A DNA stretch of 64,000 nucleotides from Pseudocitrobacter vendiensis. Lineage in GTDB: Bacteria > Pseudomonadota > Gammaproteobacteria > Enterobacterales > Enterobacteriaceae. Each line of letters begins with the position of its first letter. Within the stretch, counting starts at the first letter, position 1. The stretch covers positions 1-64,000 of the forward strand of contig NZ_CALSBS010000019.1 of assembly GCF_943590815.1 (NCBI RefSeq). The letters run 5' to 3'. The position numbers were made by a program, and so were the translations under genes. Below are positions 10,171 to 21,973 of this stretch, piece after piece. Below the pieces are notes generated by a model. That model saw only the letters and a list, made by a program, of their open reading frames with translations, made no database searches and had not been told where the DNA came from.

Positions 10171-11498
10171 TACTCTTCTGTAGACTGAGGTGGCGTACCG
10201 CTTGGCTTACGACGCTTACCAACATTCTTCGCGTCGCGATGGCGTACTTTCACACGCGGTTTGTCTTTATCTTTCTCTTTTTTCTTCTCTGCACGTTTTG
10301 CCAGTACTTTCTTGGACGGCTTACCGGTCATTTTTTCGCTAGGTGCACGCGTCGTTGGGCGCAGTTCATCGATGACGCGCGCTTTCAGCGGCTCTTCAAT
10401 GTAACGACCAATTTTCTGCAGCAGCAGGTGGTCATGCGCTTCAACCAGAGAAACCGCCGTACCTTTACGACCCGCGCGGCCAGTACGGCCAATGCGGTGA
10501 AGATAGGTATCGCCGGTGCGCGGCATATCGAAGTTAATCACGTGGCTGACATCCGGAATATCAATACCGCGAGCGGCAACGTCGGTCGCAACCAGCACGT
10601 TTACGCGGCCTTCCGTCAGACGCTTGATTCCTTCGGTACGCTTGATCTGCGCCATTTCGCCTTCGAGATAACAGTTGTTTATCCCGGCAGCACGCAGCAT
10701 TTCGGCAAGTTCATGCACACGCTCACGTTTACGCACAAACACGATAGCGCGCGTCATATCTTCTTGTTTCAGAAGGTGCTTAAGCAGCTCAACTTTGTGC
10801 TCCAGGTTATCTGCCCGGTAGTACCACTGATGAATTTTTTTACGTTCACGCGTGGACGGGTTAGCAGAAACTTCTACCGGGTCTTCCAGCAGTCGCTCGG
10901 CAAAATCTTTAATCGCATCGCCTTCAAGCGTGGCGGAGAAGAGCAGCGTCTGCTTACGCCAGCGGGTTTCCCCGGCGATATGTTCGATATCCTGCGCAAA
11001 GCCGAGATCCAGCATACGGTCGGCTTCGTCAAGAATTAAGGTCTCGACGGCGCGGCAGTCAAAGTTCTCTTCTTTGATGTACTGCAACAGGCGACCGGTG
11101 GTGGCAACCACGATATCCTGGTTTTCGCTGAAGACTTCAGCGTGATTCATGTACGCGACACCGCCGGTAATGGTGGCAATATCGAGATGGGTATTTTTGG
11201 CCAGCTCGCGCGCGTGGTCGGCAACCTGCATCGCCAGTTCACGCGTTGGCGTCAGGATCAAGATGCGCGGCGGGCCGGATTTTTTGCGCGGGAAGTCGAG
11301 CAGATGCTGCAACGCAGGCAGCAGATACGCCGCTGTTTTACCGGTGCCGGTGGGCGCAGAACCCAAAACATCACGTCCATCGAGCGCAGGCGGAATGGCG
11401 GCAGCCTGGATGGCAGTCGGGCGTGTAAAGCCTTTGCTCTGGAGGGCGTCCAGCAGGCTTTCATCAAGTTCAAGTTCGGAAAAAGTCGTTACAGTCAT
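10170..11498 (-). CDS. srmB: ATP-dependent RNA helicase SrmB
   Basis: This 442-residue DEAD-box helicase helps early assembly of the 50S ribosomal subunit. Motifs in order are the Q-motif region (GFTRPTAIQ), motif I APTGTGKT, motif II DEAD, motif III SAT and motif [14 protein letters not shown] lysine/arginine-rich C-terminal tail (from about residue 385) is typical of SrmB. Length matches E. coli (444 aa). It is divergent from trmN6 with 117 bases between the starts. Confidence 0.95.
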   Translation of the reverse strand: MTVTTFSELELDESLLDALQSKGFTRPTAIQAAAIPPALDGRDVLGSAPTGTGKTAAYLLPALQHLLDFPRKKSGPPRILILTPTRELAMQVADHARELAKNTHLDIATITGGVAYMNHAEVFSENQDIVVATTGRLLQYIKEENFDCRAVETLILDEADRMLDLGFAQDIEHIAGETRWRKQTLLFSATLEGDAIKDFAERLLEDPVEVSANPSTRERKKIHQWYYRADNLEHKVELLKHLLKQEDMTRAIVFVRKRERVHELAEMLRAAGINNCYLEGEMAQIKRTEGIKRLTEGRVNVLVATDVAARGIDIPDVSHVINFDMPRTGDTYLHRIGRTGRAGRKGTAVSLVEAHDHLLLQKIGRYIEEPLKARVIDELRPTTRAPSEKMTGKPSKKVLAKRAEKKKEKDKDKPRVKVRHRDAKNVGKRRKPSGTPPQSTEE

Positions 11499-11615
11499 TG
11501 TCTACCTCAGTGTGAGGCGGTGATTATAGACGTTACGGCTCTAATCTTCATCTGTTTGTATGGCTATCTGTTCTCAGGTATTGTGCTGAGCCAAAACCGA
11601 ATACGTAAAATAACT

Positions 11616-12353
11616 ATGTCTGACTCGAAACCCACGCTGCCTCGTAATGGATTTACCTTCAAAAAATTTTTTGTCGCGCATGACCGTTGTGCCATGAAAG
11701 TGGGCACGGACGGCATTTTGCTGGGCGCATGGGCGCCGATTGCCCATGTAACGCGCGTGCTGGATATTGGCACGGGAAGCGGATTGCTGGCGTTAATGCT
11801 GGCACAGCGCACCGAGGCGAATACGCTCATCGACGCCGTTGAGCTGGATGAAAATGCCGCAGAACAGGCGCGTGAGAACGTCGCGCAATCTCCGTGGCCG
11901 CAAAAAATTGCCGTCCACACGGCGGATATTCAGAGCTGGGTCGCGAGCGTTAGGAGTCGCTATGATCTGATCGTCAGCAATCCGCCTTACTATGAGCAGG
12001 GCGTCGAGTGCGCCACGCCGCAGCGTGAGCAGGCGCGCTACACCACATCCCTCGATCATCAAACGTTGCTGACCTGCGCGGCGGATGCCATTACGGAAGA
12101 GGGATTTTTCTGCGTCGTATTACCGGAAAACATCGGCCAGAGTTTTACCGAACTGGCTATGTCGATGGGCTGGCATTTACGTCTGCGCACGGATATCGCC
12201 GAATATGATACCCGCCCGCCGCATCGGGTCCTGCTGGCATTCTCGCCACAAAACGGTGAGGCCTTTAGCGACCGAATGGTGATTCGTGGGCCAGAGCAGC
12301 AATACTCCGAAGCGTATACCGCGCTGACCCAGGCATTTTATCTCTTTATGTGA
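11616..12353 (+). CDS. trmN6: tRNA1(Val) adenine-N6-methyltransferase TrmN6
   Basis: The enzyme methylates the N6 of A37 in tRNA1(Val) using S-adenosylmethionine. The SAM-binding motif DIGTGSGLL is at residues 50-58, and the amino-methyltransferase motif NPPY begins at residue 122. I chose the ATG at 11616, giving [19 protein letters not shown] and 245 residues, the same as E. coli YfiC; the longer open frame upstream runs antisense through srmB. Its 3' end overlaps the convergent nadB by 16 bases. Confidence 0.93.
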   Translation: MSDSKPTLPRNGFTFKKFFVAHDRCAMKVGTDGILLGAWAPIAHVTRVLDIGTGSGLLALMLAQRTEANTLIDAVELDENAAEQARENVAQSPWPQKIAVHTADIQSWVASVRSRYDLIVSNPPYYEQGVECATPQREQARYTTSLDHQTLLTCAADAITEEGFFCVVLPENIGQSFTELAMSMGWHLRLRTDIAEYDTRPPHRVLLAFSPQNGEAFSDRMVIRGPEQQYSEAYTALTQAFYLFM

Positions 12354-13957
12354 GTGAGCGGCGAGAGCACGGATGGGCCGGAATCCTGCATGAGATCCGG
12401 GTAATCCAGCGTGTAGTGCAGGCCGCGACTCTCTTTACGCATCATCGCACAGCGGACAATCAGTTCCGCCACCTGTACCAGATTGCGCAGTTCCAGCAAA
12501 TTATTAGACACGCGAAAGCGTGAATAGTACTCGTCGAGCTCCTGCTGAAGCATGGTAATGCGACGCAGGGCGCGCTCGAGCCGTTTCGTGGTGCGCACAA
12601 TGCCGACGTAATCCCACATCAGCAAACGTAACTCATGCCAGTTGTGCTGAATCACCACTCGCTCGTCGGAATCATCCACCCGGCTTTCATCCCACGCAGG
12701 CAGATTTTCCACCTGACGTGTGCTGGCAATCCGTTTGTTGATATCTTCCGCCGCTGACCAGCCATAGACCAGACACTCCAGCAGGGAGTTAGAGGCCATA
12801 CGGTTTGCACCATGCAGGCCGGTATAACTCACTTCGCCGATCGCATACAGGCCGTCAACGTCGCTGCGTCCGTTATCATCCACCATCACGCCGCCGCAGG
12901 TATAGTGCGCAGCCGGAACAACAGGCACAGGCTCTTTTGTCAGGTCGATACCCAGCCCAAGCAGTTTTTCATAAATCATCGGGAAATGGTGGCGGACAAA
13001 TTCTTCGGGCTTATGGCTGATGTCCAGATACATACAATCCGCGCCGAGCCGTTTCATTTCATGATCGATAGCGCGCGCCACTACATCGCGCGGCGCAAGC
13101 TCGCCTCGTTCATCGAAATCAGGCATAAAGCGCGTCCCGTCCGGGCGCTTAAGCATAGCGCCTTCTCCACGCAGCGCTTCGGTAAGCAGGAAGTTGCGCG
13201 CCTGCGGGTGGAACAGGGCGGTGGGGTGGAACTGATTAAACTCCAGATTCGCCACGCGGCAGCCCGCACGCCAGGCCATGGCGATGCCGTCGCCCGATGA
13301 GATATCCGGGTTAGTGGTATACTGATAGACCTTGGATGCGCCGCCCGTCGCCAGCACCACCGATTTTGCTGCGCACGTTTCCACGCTCTCTTTATTACGG
13401 TTCCAGATCCACGCGCCCACAACGCGGCGCGTACCGGGCAGGCCAATCTTATCGGACATGATCAGGTCTACGGCATTGCAGCGCTCAATCACCCGAATAT
13501 TGGGATGATTCAGCGCCTTGCTGACCAGCGTGTTTTCCACTTCTTTGCCGGTGGCATCGGCCGCATGCAGAATGCGGCGATGGCTGTGGCCGCCTTCGCG
13601 CGTCAGGTGATAGCTCGCTTCGCCGTTGCTTTGTAATTGCGTATCAAACAGCACGCCCTGGTCAATCAACCACTGGACGCAGTTTTTGGCATTGCTGGCC
13701 ACGAACGACACGGCGTCGCGATCGCAGATCCCGGCGCCTGCGATGAGCGTGTCCTCAATATGAGATTCGATACTGTCGGTTTCATCAAAAACGGCTGCAA
13801 TACCACCCTGTGCGTAGAAGGTTGAACCTTCGCTAATCGGGCCTTTACTGAGCACAATGACAGAATGCTGCTCGGCAACGCGCAGCGCGAGAGATAAACC
13901 GGCAGCACCGCTACCGATGATCAGGACATCACAGGAGAGATCTGGAAGAGTGTTCAT
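12338..13957 (-). CDS. nadB: L-aspartate oxidase
   Basis: This FAD enzyme oxidises L-aspartate to iminoaspartate, the first step of de novo NAD synthesis, and passes the product to NadA. At 539 residues it matches E. coli (540). The Rossmann FAD motif IIGSGAAGL is near residue 14, and the family segments [27 protein letters not shown] and [15 protein letters not shown] are all present. It is divergent from rpoE across a 421-base regulatory region. Confidence 0.96.
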   Translation of the reverse strand: MNTLPDLSCDVLIIGSGAAGLSLALRVAEQHSVIVLSKGPISEGSTFYAQGGIAAVFDETDSIESHIEDTLIAGAGICDRDAVSFVASNAKNCVQWLIDQGVLFDTQLQSNGEASYHLTREGGHSHRRILHAADATGKEVENTLVSKALNHPNIRVIERCNAVDLIMSDKIGLPGTRRVVGAWIWNRNKESVETCAAKSVVLATGGASKVYQYTTNPDISSGDGIAMAWRAGCRVANLEFNQFHPTALFHPQARNFLLTEALRGEGAMLKRPDGTRFMPDFDERGELAPRDVVARAIDHEMKRLGADCMYLDISHKPEEFVRHHFPMIYEKLLGLGIDLTKEPVPVVPAAHYTCGGVMVDDNGRSDVDGLYAIGEVSYTGLHGANRMASNSLLECLVYGWSAAEDINKRIASTRQVENLPAWDESRVDDSDERVVIQHNWHELRLLMWDYVGIVRTTKRLERALRRITMLQQELDEYYSRFRVSNNLLELRNLVQVAELIVRCAMMRKESRGLHYTLDYPDLMQDSGPSVLSPLTHIKR

Positions 13958-14227
13958 GATGGTTTGTTTAATTTACTAAACACGGTTTGGTCAGCATAGC
14001 ATCATAAAACGCGTTGGCGCACACATTTTTTTAGCGGAAGTTGTAACGGCTAAACATAACAACCTCGGAAGGGACTTTGTAAACGAAGGAAAATATTCGA
14101 ATCTCTGACTCCGGAAACCCGTATTTATGGTGAAATAAAAGGCGCGTTACGTTACTCTTGCGAGAATTGCGTTTTTCTTTCGCAACTTAGACAACGTAGT
14201 GCATGCGTAGACTTATAATGAGAGACA

Positions 14228-14323
14228 ATGAACGGTCTACAACTGACAAACAAAAAACAAAGGCGTAACGGAACTTTACAATCATCAGACACTCTAACCC
14301 TGTGCTTGCTCATAGTGCAGTAA
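14228..14323 (+). pseudogene. rseD: disrupted rseD-type leader ORF upstream of rpoE
   Basis: An ATG at 14228 opens a frame of 31 codons (starting MNGLQLTNKKQRRNG) that stops at TAA 14321-14323. From memory, E. coli has here a 51-codon leader ORF, rseD, whose TGA stop overlaps the rpoE ATG and couples the two. In this window the ATG-to-TGA distance (14228 to the TGA at 14380) is 152 bases, one short of 51 codons. The overlapping frame also carries a TAG at 14353-14355. The ORF therefore ends 55 bases before rpoE and looks truncated. It could instead be a genuine shorter leader peptide. Confidence 0.5.
14270..14298 (+). promoter_or_regulatory. sigmaE-dependent autoregulatory promoter of rpoE
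   Basis: A GGAACTT -35 element at 14270-14276 and a TCTAAC -10 element at 14293-14298 are 16 bases apart, matching the sigmaE consensus and the known rpoE P3 promoter. It lies inside the leader ORF, so transcripts from it lack the leader start codon. GGA motifs near the rpoE ribosome site (GGGGA, CGGATGA) could be CsrA contacts, as known in E. coli. The rest of the 13958-14378 gap shows no other gene. Confidence 0.85.
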
Positions 14324-14378
14324 CGGAGTGGCGTTTTGATTACGCATTGGAATAGGGTTTGGGGAGACATTACCTCGG

Positions 14379-14954
14379 ATGAGCGAGCAGTTAACGGACC
14401 AGGTCCTGGTTGAACGGGTCCAGAAAGGAGACCAGAAAGCTTTTAACCTACTGGTGGTGCGCTACCAGCATAAGGTGGCGAGCCTGGTTTCCCGATATGT
14501 GCCGTCAGGTGACGTTCCTGATGTGGTGCAAGAGTCTTTTATAAAGGCCTATCGTGCGCTGGATTCATTCCGGGGGGATAGCGCTTTCTATACGTGGCTG
14601 TACCGTATTGCTGTCAATACGGCAAAAAATTACCTGGTTGCTCAGGGGCGACGCCCACCGTCCAGCGATGTGGACGCAATGGAAGCAGAAAACTTCGAAA
14701 GTGGCGGCGCACTGAAAGAAATTTCGAACCCTGAGAACTTAATGTTGTCAGAAGAACTGAGACAAATTGTTTTTCGCACCATTGAAAGCCTTCCAGAAGA
14801 TTTACGCATGGCAATTACCCTGCGAGAGCTGGATGGCCTAAGCTATGAAGAGATAGCTGCAATTATGGATTGCCCGGTTGGTACTGTTCGTTCCCGTATC
14901 TTCCGTGCGCGAGAAGCTATTGATAATAAAGTTCAACCGCTTATCAGGCGTTGA
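14379..14954 (+). CDS. rpoE: RNA polymerase sigma-E factor
   Basis: This 191-residue ECF sigma factor directs the response to misfolded outer-membrane proteins. Region 2 spans roughly residues 25-92 (FNLLVVRYQHKVASLVSRY to YLVAQGR). Region 4 (about 125-185) includes the DNA-binding helix SYEEIAAIMDCPVGTVRSR. It is nearly identical to E. coli RpoE. It heads the operon rpoE-rseA-rseB-rseC, with rseA starting 31 bases downstream, and is held inactive by RseA. Confidence 0.97.
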   Translation: MSEQLTDQVLVERVQKGDQKAFNLLVVRYQHKVASLVSRYVPSGDVPDVVQESFIKAYRALDSFRGDSAFYTWLYRIAVNTAKNYLVAQGRRPPSSDVDAMEAENFESGGALKEISNPENLMLSEELRQIVFRTIESLPEDLRMAITLRELDGLSYEEIAAIMDCPVGTVRSRIFRAREAIDNKVQPLIRR

Positions 14955-14985
14955 CGGTAGCGGGATACTGGAAAAGGTATTAGGC

Positions 14986-15639
14986 ATGCAGAAAGAAAAA
15001 CTTTCCGCCTTAATGGATGGTGAAACGCTGGATAACGAGTTGCTTGTCGAATTAACTCGTTCGCCGGAAATGCAAAAAACCTGGGAGAGCTATCATCTCA
15101 TCCGTGATTCGCTTCGCGGCGATACGTCGGATGTCCTTCATTTTGATATCTCTTCTCGCGTCATGGCTGCCATCGAAAATGAGTCCGCTGCTGCCCAGGC
15201 GACGCCGCTCATTCCTGAAGCCCAGCCAGCACCGCATCAATGGCAGAATATGCCATTCTGGAAAAAAGTCCGTCCGTGGGCGAGCTCACTTACCCAAATG
15301 GGCGTTGCGGCTTGCGTATCGCTTGCAGTTATTGTCGGTGTCCAGCACTATAATGGGCAATCAGATTCTACTCAGCAGCCCGAAACACCGGTTTTTAATA
15401 CCTTACCGATGATGGGTAAAGCAAGTCCGGTTAGCCTGGGCGTGCCGTCTGATGCCACTGCGGGTACTGGTCAGCAACAGCAGGTTCAGGAACAACGCCG
15501 TCGCATCAACGCAATGTTGCAGGATTATGAATTGCAGCGCCGCCTGCATTCTGAGCAACTTCAGTTTGAACAGGCACAAACCCAGCAGGCTGCTGTTCAG
15601 GTGCCGGGCTATCAAACTTTAGGAACGCAATCGCAGTAA
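14986..15639 (+). CDS. rseA: anti-sigma-E factor RseA
   Basis: RseA is a 217-residue single-pass inner-membrane protein. The cytoplasmic N-terminal domain binds sigmaE, and the periplasmic part binds RseB. The membrane span is about residues 102-119 (TQMGVAACVSLAVIVGVQ). The known DegS cut corresponds to V149-S150 in KASPVSLG, and the RseP cut to A109-C110. Gln-rich sequence follows in the periplasmic tail. The start at 14986 gives MQKEKLSALMDGE as in E. coli; an upstream extension would overlap rpoE. The stop overlaps the rseB ATG by one base, implying coupling. Confidence 0.95.
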   Translation: MQKEKLSALMDGETLDNELLVELTRSPEMQKTWESYHLIRDSLRGDTSDVLHFDISSRVMAAIENESAAAQATPLIPEAQPAPHQWQNMPFWKKVRPWASSLTQMGVAACVSLAVIVGVQHYNGQSDSTQQPETPVFNTLPMMGKASPVSLGVPSDATAGTGQQQQVQEQRRRINAMLQDYELQRRLHSEQLQFEQAQTQQAAVQVPGYQTLGTQSQ

Positions 15640-16592
15640 TGAAGCAACTTTGGTGTGCCATGTCCCTTGTGGCTGGCAGCCTGTTCTTCTCTGTCAACGC
15701 CTCGGCTGATGTCTCGTCCGGGGCGTTGTTGCAGCAGATGAATCTGGCCAGTCAGTCCCTCAACTATGAGCTGTCATTCGTCAGCATCAATAAAGCCGGT
15801 GTCGAATCGCTACGCTATCGTCACGCGCGTTTGAATAATCAGGCGCTGGCGCAGCTTTTGCAGCTCGATGGTCCGCGTCGCGAAGTGGTGCAACGCGGCA
15901 ATGAAATCAGCTATTTTGAGCCGGGCCTCGACCCGTTTACGCTCAATGGCGATTACATCGTCGATTCCCTGCCGTCGCTGGTCTATACCGACTTTAAACG
16001 CCTGGCGCCGTACTACGATTTTATCTCCGTTGGCCGCACCCGTATTGCCGATCGCTTATGCGAGGTGATCCGCGTTGTCGCACGCGATGGAACCCGTTAT
16101 AGCTACATCGTCTGGATGGACTCTGAAAGCAAACTGCCGATGCGCGTTGACCTGCTCGATCGCGACGGCGAAACGCTGGAGCAGTTCCGCGTCATTGCGT
16201 TTAACGTGGGCGATCAAGTGGGTAGCAGCATGGATAAACTGGCGAAAGCCAGCCTGCCACCGCTGCTCTCCGTTCCGGCGGGCAGTAAAGTGAACTTCAA
16301 CTGGTCGCCGACCTGGGTGCCTCAGGGCTTCAGCGAAGTCTCCAGCAGCCGCCGCACGTTACCTACTATTGATACCGCCGTGGAGTCTCGTCTCTTCTCG
16401 GACGGCCTGTTTAGTTTCTCCATCAACATCAGCCGGGCCACGGCCAACAGCAGCGAACAAATGCTGCGTACCGGTCGCCGCACGGTGAGCACCACCGTGC
16501 GCAACCAGGCTGAAATCACTATCGTCGGTGAACTGCCGCCGCCAACGGCGAAACGTATTGCCGACGGTATTAGCTTCAAGGGCGCACAATGA
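15639..16592 (+). CDS. rseB: periplasmic sigma-E regulator RseB
   Basis: This 317-residue periplasmic protein binds RseA and shields it from DegS; lipopolysaccharide intermediates release it. A cleavable signal peptide ends near residue 23 (FFSVNASADV). The N-terminal ~190 residues form the lipoprotein-carrier-like MucB/RseB fold, and the C-terminal domain contacts RseA. It overlaps rseA by 1 base and rseC by 4 bases. Confidence 0.94.
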   Translation: MKQLWCAMSLVAGSLFFSVNASADVSSGALLQQMNLASQSLNYELSFVSINKAGVESLRYRHARLNNQALAQLLQLDGPRREVVQRGNEISYFEPGLDPFTLNGDYIVDSLPSLVYTDFKRLAPYYDFISVGRTRIADRLCEVIRVVARDGTRYSYIVWMDSESKLPMRVDLLDRDGETLEQFRVIAFNVGDQVGSSMDKLAKASLPPLLSVPAGSKVNFNWSPTWVPQGFSEVSSSRRTLPTIDTAVESRLFSDGLFSFSINISRATANSSEQMLRTGRRTVSTTVRNQAEITIVGELPPPTAKRIADGISFKGAQ

Positions 16593-17065
16593 TTAAAGAG
16601 TGGGCGACCGTTGTCTCCTGGGAGAACGGCGTAGCGAAAGTTCACTGTGACGTGAAAGCCTCATGCAGCAGCTGCGCGTCACGCGCGGGCTGCGGCAGTC
16701 GCGTGCTGAATAAGCTGGGGCCACAAACCAGCCACACCATTATCGTCCCCAGCGCCGAACCGTTGGTGGCAGGGCAAAAAGTGGAACTGGGAATCAGCGA
16801 AAGCAGCCTACTGGGCTCGGCTATGCTGGTTTACCTGTCACCGCTTGTAGGGCTGTTTATCATGGCCTCTCTGTTCCAGGTGTTGTTTGGCACAGATATC
16901 GCCGCCATGTGCGGGGCGCTGTTAGGCGGTGTGGGCGGCTTTTTGTTGGCGCGCGGTTTTTCGCCGACGCTTGCGAAACGCGAAACGTGGCAACCGGTCA
17001 TTATTAGCGTTGGCCTGCCGCCAGATCTCCTGCGCACCTCAACTTCTTCTGAATTGAGCCAGTGA
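16589..17065 (+). CDS. rseC: SoxR-reducing system / sigma-E regulator protein RseC
   Basis: This 158-residue inner-membrane protein belongs to the RseC/MucC family. A Cys-rich N-terminal segment, CDVKASCSSCASRAGCGS at about residues 20-37, is followed by two membrane spans (about 80-100 and 104-125). In E. coli it has a minor role in sigmaE control and is linked to the Rsx system that reduces SoxR. A terminator overlaps its stop codon, ending the rpoE operon. Confidence 0.9.
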   Translation: MIKEWATVVSWENGVAKVHCDVKASCSSCASRAGCGSRVLNKLGPQTSHTIIVPSAEPLVAGQKVELGISESSLLGSAMLVYLSPLVGLFIMASLFQVLFGTDIAAMCGALLGGVGGFLLARGFSPTLAKRETWQPVIISVGLPPDLLRTSTSSELSQ

Positions 17066-17085
17066 TCGCACTGGCTTTATTTTTA
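17057..17085 (+). terminator. terminator of the rpoE-rseABC operon
   Basis: AGCCAGTG / CACTGGCT form an 8-bp stem with an ATCG loop, followed by TTATTTTTATTT. The left arm includes the last sense bases and stop of rseC. Confidence 0.85.
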
Positions 17086-17250
17086 TTTACATCTGGTATG
17101 AGAAAGCCGTGAGCGGAACCGCTATGCTTGCTGGAAGAGCATTTCCTGGTTGCGCAGTTGTAGTGTAGAATGCGGCGTTTTCGAACGACACAAACGTCAG
17201 GCACAGAACAGCGGCCTCAAAGTATTCGTAAGGCATAATTATCTTAATAT

Positions 17251-19050
17251 ATGAAGAATATACGTAACTTTTCGATCATTGCACATATCGACCACGGTAA
17301 GTCGACGCTGTCTGACCGTATCATCCAGATTTGCGGTGGCCTTTCTGATCGTGAAATGGAAGCCCAGGTTCTCGACTCGATGGATCTGGAACGCGAACGC
17401 GGCATTACCATTAAAGCGCAGAGCGTCACCCTGGACTTTAAATCAGCTGATGGCGAAACCTATCAACTGAACTTTATCGACACCCCTGGTCACGTCGACT
17501 TCTCCTACGAAGTTTCCCGTTCTCTGGCTGCCTGTGAAGGCGCACTGCTGGTGGTTGACGCCGGGCAGGGCGTAGAGGCGCAAACCCTGGCGAACTGCTA
17601 TACCGCCATGGAAATGGATCTGGAAGTGGTTCCGGTTCTGAACAAAATCGACCTCCCGGCAGCCGATCCTGAGCGTGTGGCGGAAGAAATTGAAGATATC
17701 GTCGGCATCGACGCGGCGGACGCTGTGCGCTGCTCTGCCAAAACCGGCGTCGGTGTCACCGACGTTCTGGAACGTCTGGTGCGCGATATTCCGCCGCCGG
17801 AAGGCGATCCGGAAGGCCCGCTGCAGGCACTGATCATCGACTCCTGGTTCGATAACTATCTGGGCGTAGTGTCGCTGGTGCGTATCAAAAACGGCACCAT
17901 GCGTAAAGGCGACAAAATCAAAGTAATGAGCACCGGTCAGGTCTATAACGCTGACCGTCTGGGCATCTTCACACCGAAACAGGTTGACCGTACCGAGCTG
18001 AAATGCGGAGAGGTGGGTTGGCTGGTGTGCGCCATTAAAGACATTCTGGGCGCACCGGTTGGCGATACGCTGACTCAGGCGCGTAACCCGGCTGACAAAG
18101 CGCTGCCAGGCTTTAAAAAGGTTAAACCGCAGGTTTATGCGGGCCTGTTCCCGGTAAGCTCTGACGATTACGAAAACTTCCGCGATGCGCTGGGCAAACT
18201 GAGCCTGAACGACGCCTCCCTGTTCTATGAGCCGGAAAGCTCTACCGCGCTGGGCTTCGGCTTCCGCTGTGGCTTCCTCGGTCTGCTGCACATGGAGATC
18301 ATCCAGGAACGTCTGGAACGTGAATACGATCTGGACCTCATCACCACCGCGCCGACCGTAGTGTACGAAGTAGAGACCACCAACAAAGAGGTCATCTACG
18401 TCGACAGCCCGTCCAAGCTGCCGCCGCTGAATAACATCGCGGAGCTGCGTGAGCCGATTGCCGAGTGTCATATGCTGTTGCCGCAGGAGTATCTCGGTAA
18501 CGTTATCACTCTGTGCGTGGAAAAACGCGGTGTACAAACCAACATGGTTTACCACGGCAAACAGGTTGCGCTGACCTATGAAATCCCGATGGCGGAAGTG
18601 GTACTCGACTTCTTCGATCGTCTGAAGTCAACGTCCCGCGGTTATGCGTCGCTGGATTACAACTTCAAACGCTTCCAGGCGTCTAACATGGTGCGTGTTG
18701 ACGTTCTTATTAACAGCGAACGTGTGGATGCGTTGGCGCTGATCACGCATAACGACAATGCCCCGTACCGTGGTCGTGAGCTGGTTGAGAAGATGAAAGA
18801 GCTGATCCCTCGTCAGCAGTTTGATATCGCGATTCAGGCGGCCATTGGCAACCACATCATCGCGCGTTCTACGGTGAAACAGTTGCGTAAAAACGTTCTG
18901 GCGAAATGCTATGGCGGTGACGTCAGCCGTAAGAAAAAGCTGCTGCAAAAACAGAAAGAGGGTAAAAAGCGTATGAAGCAGGTCGGTAACGTCGAACTGC
19001 CGCAGGAAGCTTTCCTCGCCATTCTGCACGTCGGAAAAGACGGTAAATAA
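17251..19050 (+). CDS. lepA: elongation factor 4 (LepA)
   Basis: This 599-residue translational GTPase is associated with ribosome assembly and initiation and can back-translocate ribosomes. GTP motifs are present: AHIDHGKST (G1), the RGITIK switch I, DTPGHVDF (G3), NKIDLP (G4) and SAKTG (G5). The LepA-specific C-terminal domain ends in [18 protein letters not shown]. Length matches E. coli. It precedes lepB by 16 bases in a two-gene operon. The 185-base gap before it shows only a plausible promoter region. Confidence 0.97.
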   Translation: MKNIRNFSIIAHIDHGKSTLSDRIIQICGGLSDREMEAQVLDSMDLERERGITIKAQSVTLDFKSADGETYQLNFIDTPGHVDFSYEVSRSLAACEGALLVVDAGQGVEAQTLANCYTAMEMDLEVVPVLNKIDLPAADPERVAEEIEDIVGIDAADAVRCSAKTGVGVTDVLERLVRDIPPPEGDPEGPLQALIIDSWFDNYLGVVSLVRIKNGTMRKGDKIKVMSTGQVYNADRLGIFTPKQVDRTELKCGEVGWLVCAIKDILGAPVGDTLTQARNPADKALPGFKKVKPQVYAGLFPVSSDDYENFRDALGKLSLNDASLFYEPESSTALGFGFRCGFLGLLHMEIIQERLEREYDLDLITTAPTVVYEVETTNKEVIYVDSPSKLPPLNNIAELREPIAECHMLLPQEYLGNVITLCVEKRGVQTNMVYHGKQVALTYEIPMAEVVLDFFDRLKSTSRGYASLDYNFKRFQASNMVRVDVLINSERVDALALITHNDNAPYRGRELVEKMKELIPRQQFDIAIQAAIGNHIIARSTVKQLRKNVLAKCYGGDVSRKKKLLQKQKEGKKRMKQVGNVELPQEAFLAILHVGKDGK

Positions 19051-19066
19051 TCCTTAAGGAGTTGGC

Positions 19067-20041
19067 ATGGCGAATATGTTTGCCCTGATTCTGGTGATTG
19101 CCACACTGGTCACGGGCCTTTTGTGGTGCGTTGATAAATTTATCTTCGCGCCCAAACGTCGGGAACGTCAGGCTGCGGCGCAGGTCGCAACCGGAGATGC
19201 GCTGGACAAAAAAACGCTGAAAAAAGTAGGCCCGAAACCGGGCTGGCTGGAAACGGGCGCGTCCGTATTTCCGGTGCTGGCGATTGTGCTCATCGTGCGT
19301 TCTTTTATTTATGAGCCGTTCCAGATCCCATCCGGTTCAATGATGCCGACGCTGTTAATTGGTGATTTTATCCTCGTGGAAAAATTCGCCTACGGCATTA
19401 AAGATCCTATTTACCAGAAAACGATTATCGAAACGGGTCACCCGAAACGTGGCGATATTGTGGTCTTTAAATATCCGGAAGACCCGCGCCTTGATTACAT
19501 CAAACGTGCGGTAGGTCTGCCGGGTGATAAAGTCACTTACGATCCGATCAGCAAAGAAGTCACGATTCAACCGAACTGCAGTTCCGGCCAGGCTTGCGGT
19601 AACGCACTGCCGGTCACCTACTCGAACGTTGAACCGAGTGATTTCGTGCAGACCTTTGCCCGTCGTAACGGCGGCGAAGCGACCAGCGGTTTCTTTGAGT
19701 TGCCGAAAGGTGAAACCAAAGAAAATGGTATTCGCCTGACCGAACGTCAGGAGACGCTGGGCGAGGTGAATCACCGCATTCTGACCGTGCCAATCGCGCA
19801 GGATCAGGTCGGCATGTACTATCGCCAGTCGGGGTTACAGCCGGCTACGTGGATTGTGCCGCCGGGTCATTACTTCATGATGGGTGATAACCGCGATAAC
19901 AGCGCCGATAGCCGTTACTGGGGCTTCGTGCCGGAAGCGAACCTGGTCGGGAAGGCGACGGCCATCTGGATGAGCTTCGAAAAACAGGAAGGTGAATGGC
20001 CGACCGGCGTACGTTTAAGCCGTATTGGCGGTATCCACTAA
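19067..20041 (+). CDS. lepB: signal peptidase I
   Basis: LepB is the inner-membrane serine protease that cleaves Sec and Tat signal peptides. It has 324 residues, as in E. coli. Two N-terminal membrane spans (about 3-22 and 63-80) are visible, then the catalytic Ser91 in PSGSMMPTL and the general base Lys146 in YIKRAVG. The box E motif GDNRDNSADSRYWG lies near residue 272. It follows lepA directly. Confidence 0.97.
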   Translation: MANMFALILVIATLVTGLLWCVDKFIFAPKRRERQAAAQVATGDALDKKTLKKVGPKPGWLETGASVFPVLAIVLIVRSFIYEPFQIPSGSMMPTLLIGDFILVEKFAYGIKDPIYQKTIIETGHPKRGDIVVFKYPEDPRLDYIKRAVGLPGDKVTYDPISKEVTIQPNCSSGQACGNALPVTYSNVEPSDFVQTFARRNGGEATSGFFELPKGETKENGIRLTERQETLGEVNHRILTVPIAQDQVGMYYRQSGLQPATWIVPPGHYFMMGDNRDNSADSRYWGFVPEANLVGKATAIWMSFEKQEGEWPTGVRLSRIGGIH

Positions 20042-20181
20042 TTCTTGTCAGACCGATGCGGGGGCATGAGTGCCTCCGCATAAATTATTTAGCAGTTAAA
20101 TCTCTCCAAACTAACGACATCCCTTGTCGTTGCGTATAGAATATCCCCCCGAAGTTACACATGTCTTTCTTAATAGACACG

Positions 20182-20224
20182 GCACACGAAACCGTATTGG
20201 TGCTTTCAGATCTGTTTCGTGTGC
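20182..20224 (+). promoter_or_regulatory. RNase III autoregulatory hairpin in the rnc leader
   Basis: GCACACGAAAC at 20182-20192 pairs perfectly over 11 bp with GTTTCGTGTGC at 20214-20224, across a 21-base loop. It sits 33 bases before the rnc start. E. coli RNase III cuts a hairpin in this position of its own mRNA leader to lower operon expression, so the function is inferred by that match. Confidence 0.8.
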
Positions 20225-20227
20225 TGA

Positions 20228-21840
<1,613 letters not shown>

Positions 21841-21845
21841 GTTTC

Positions 21846-21972
21846 TCATACCCTATGGCTTTCATGGTGCAGGAAGGCGGCAAGAGTGTGAATCTCCAGG
21901 TGCTTACATTAGTAAGTGACTGGGGTGAACAGTCGCAGCCAACGCACCTGCGGCTTGAAAGACGACGGGTAT
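21846..21972. repeat. ERIC (intergenic repeat unit) between era and recO
   Basis: The segment carries the diagnostic ERIC core: GTGAATCTCCAGGTGCTTAC followed by AGTAAGTGACTGGGGTGAAC, with the GGAAGGCGGCAAGAG and GCAGCCAACGCACCTGC flanks. It fills the whole era-recO gap, and its right end (GACGACGGGTATGAT) runs into the recO start codon. ERIC copies are often transcribed within operons and can fold as long hairpins. Boundaries are approximate to a few bases. Confidence 0.88.
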
Positions 21973-21973
21973 G

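Noticed and set aside
14218-14268. Alternative 16-codon ORF (MRDNERSTTDKQKTKA) just upstream of the leader ORF
   Set aside because: It overlaps the rseD-type frame, has no clear ribosome site and ends in the middle of the leader.
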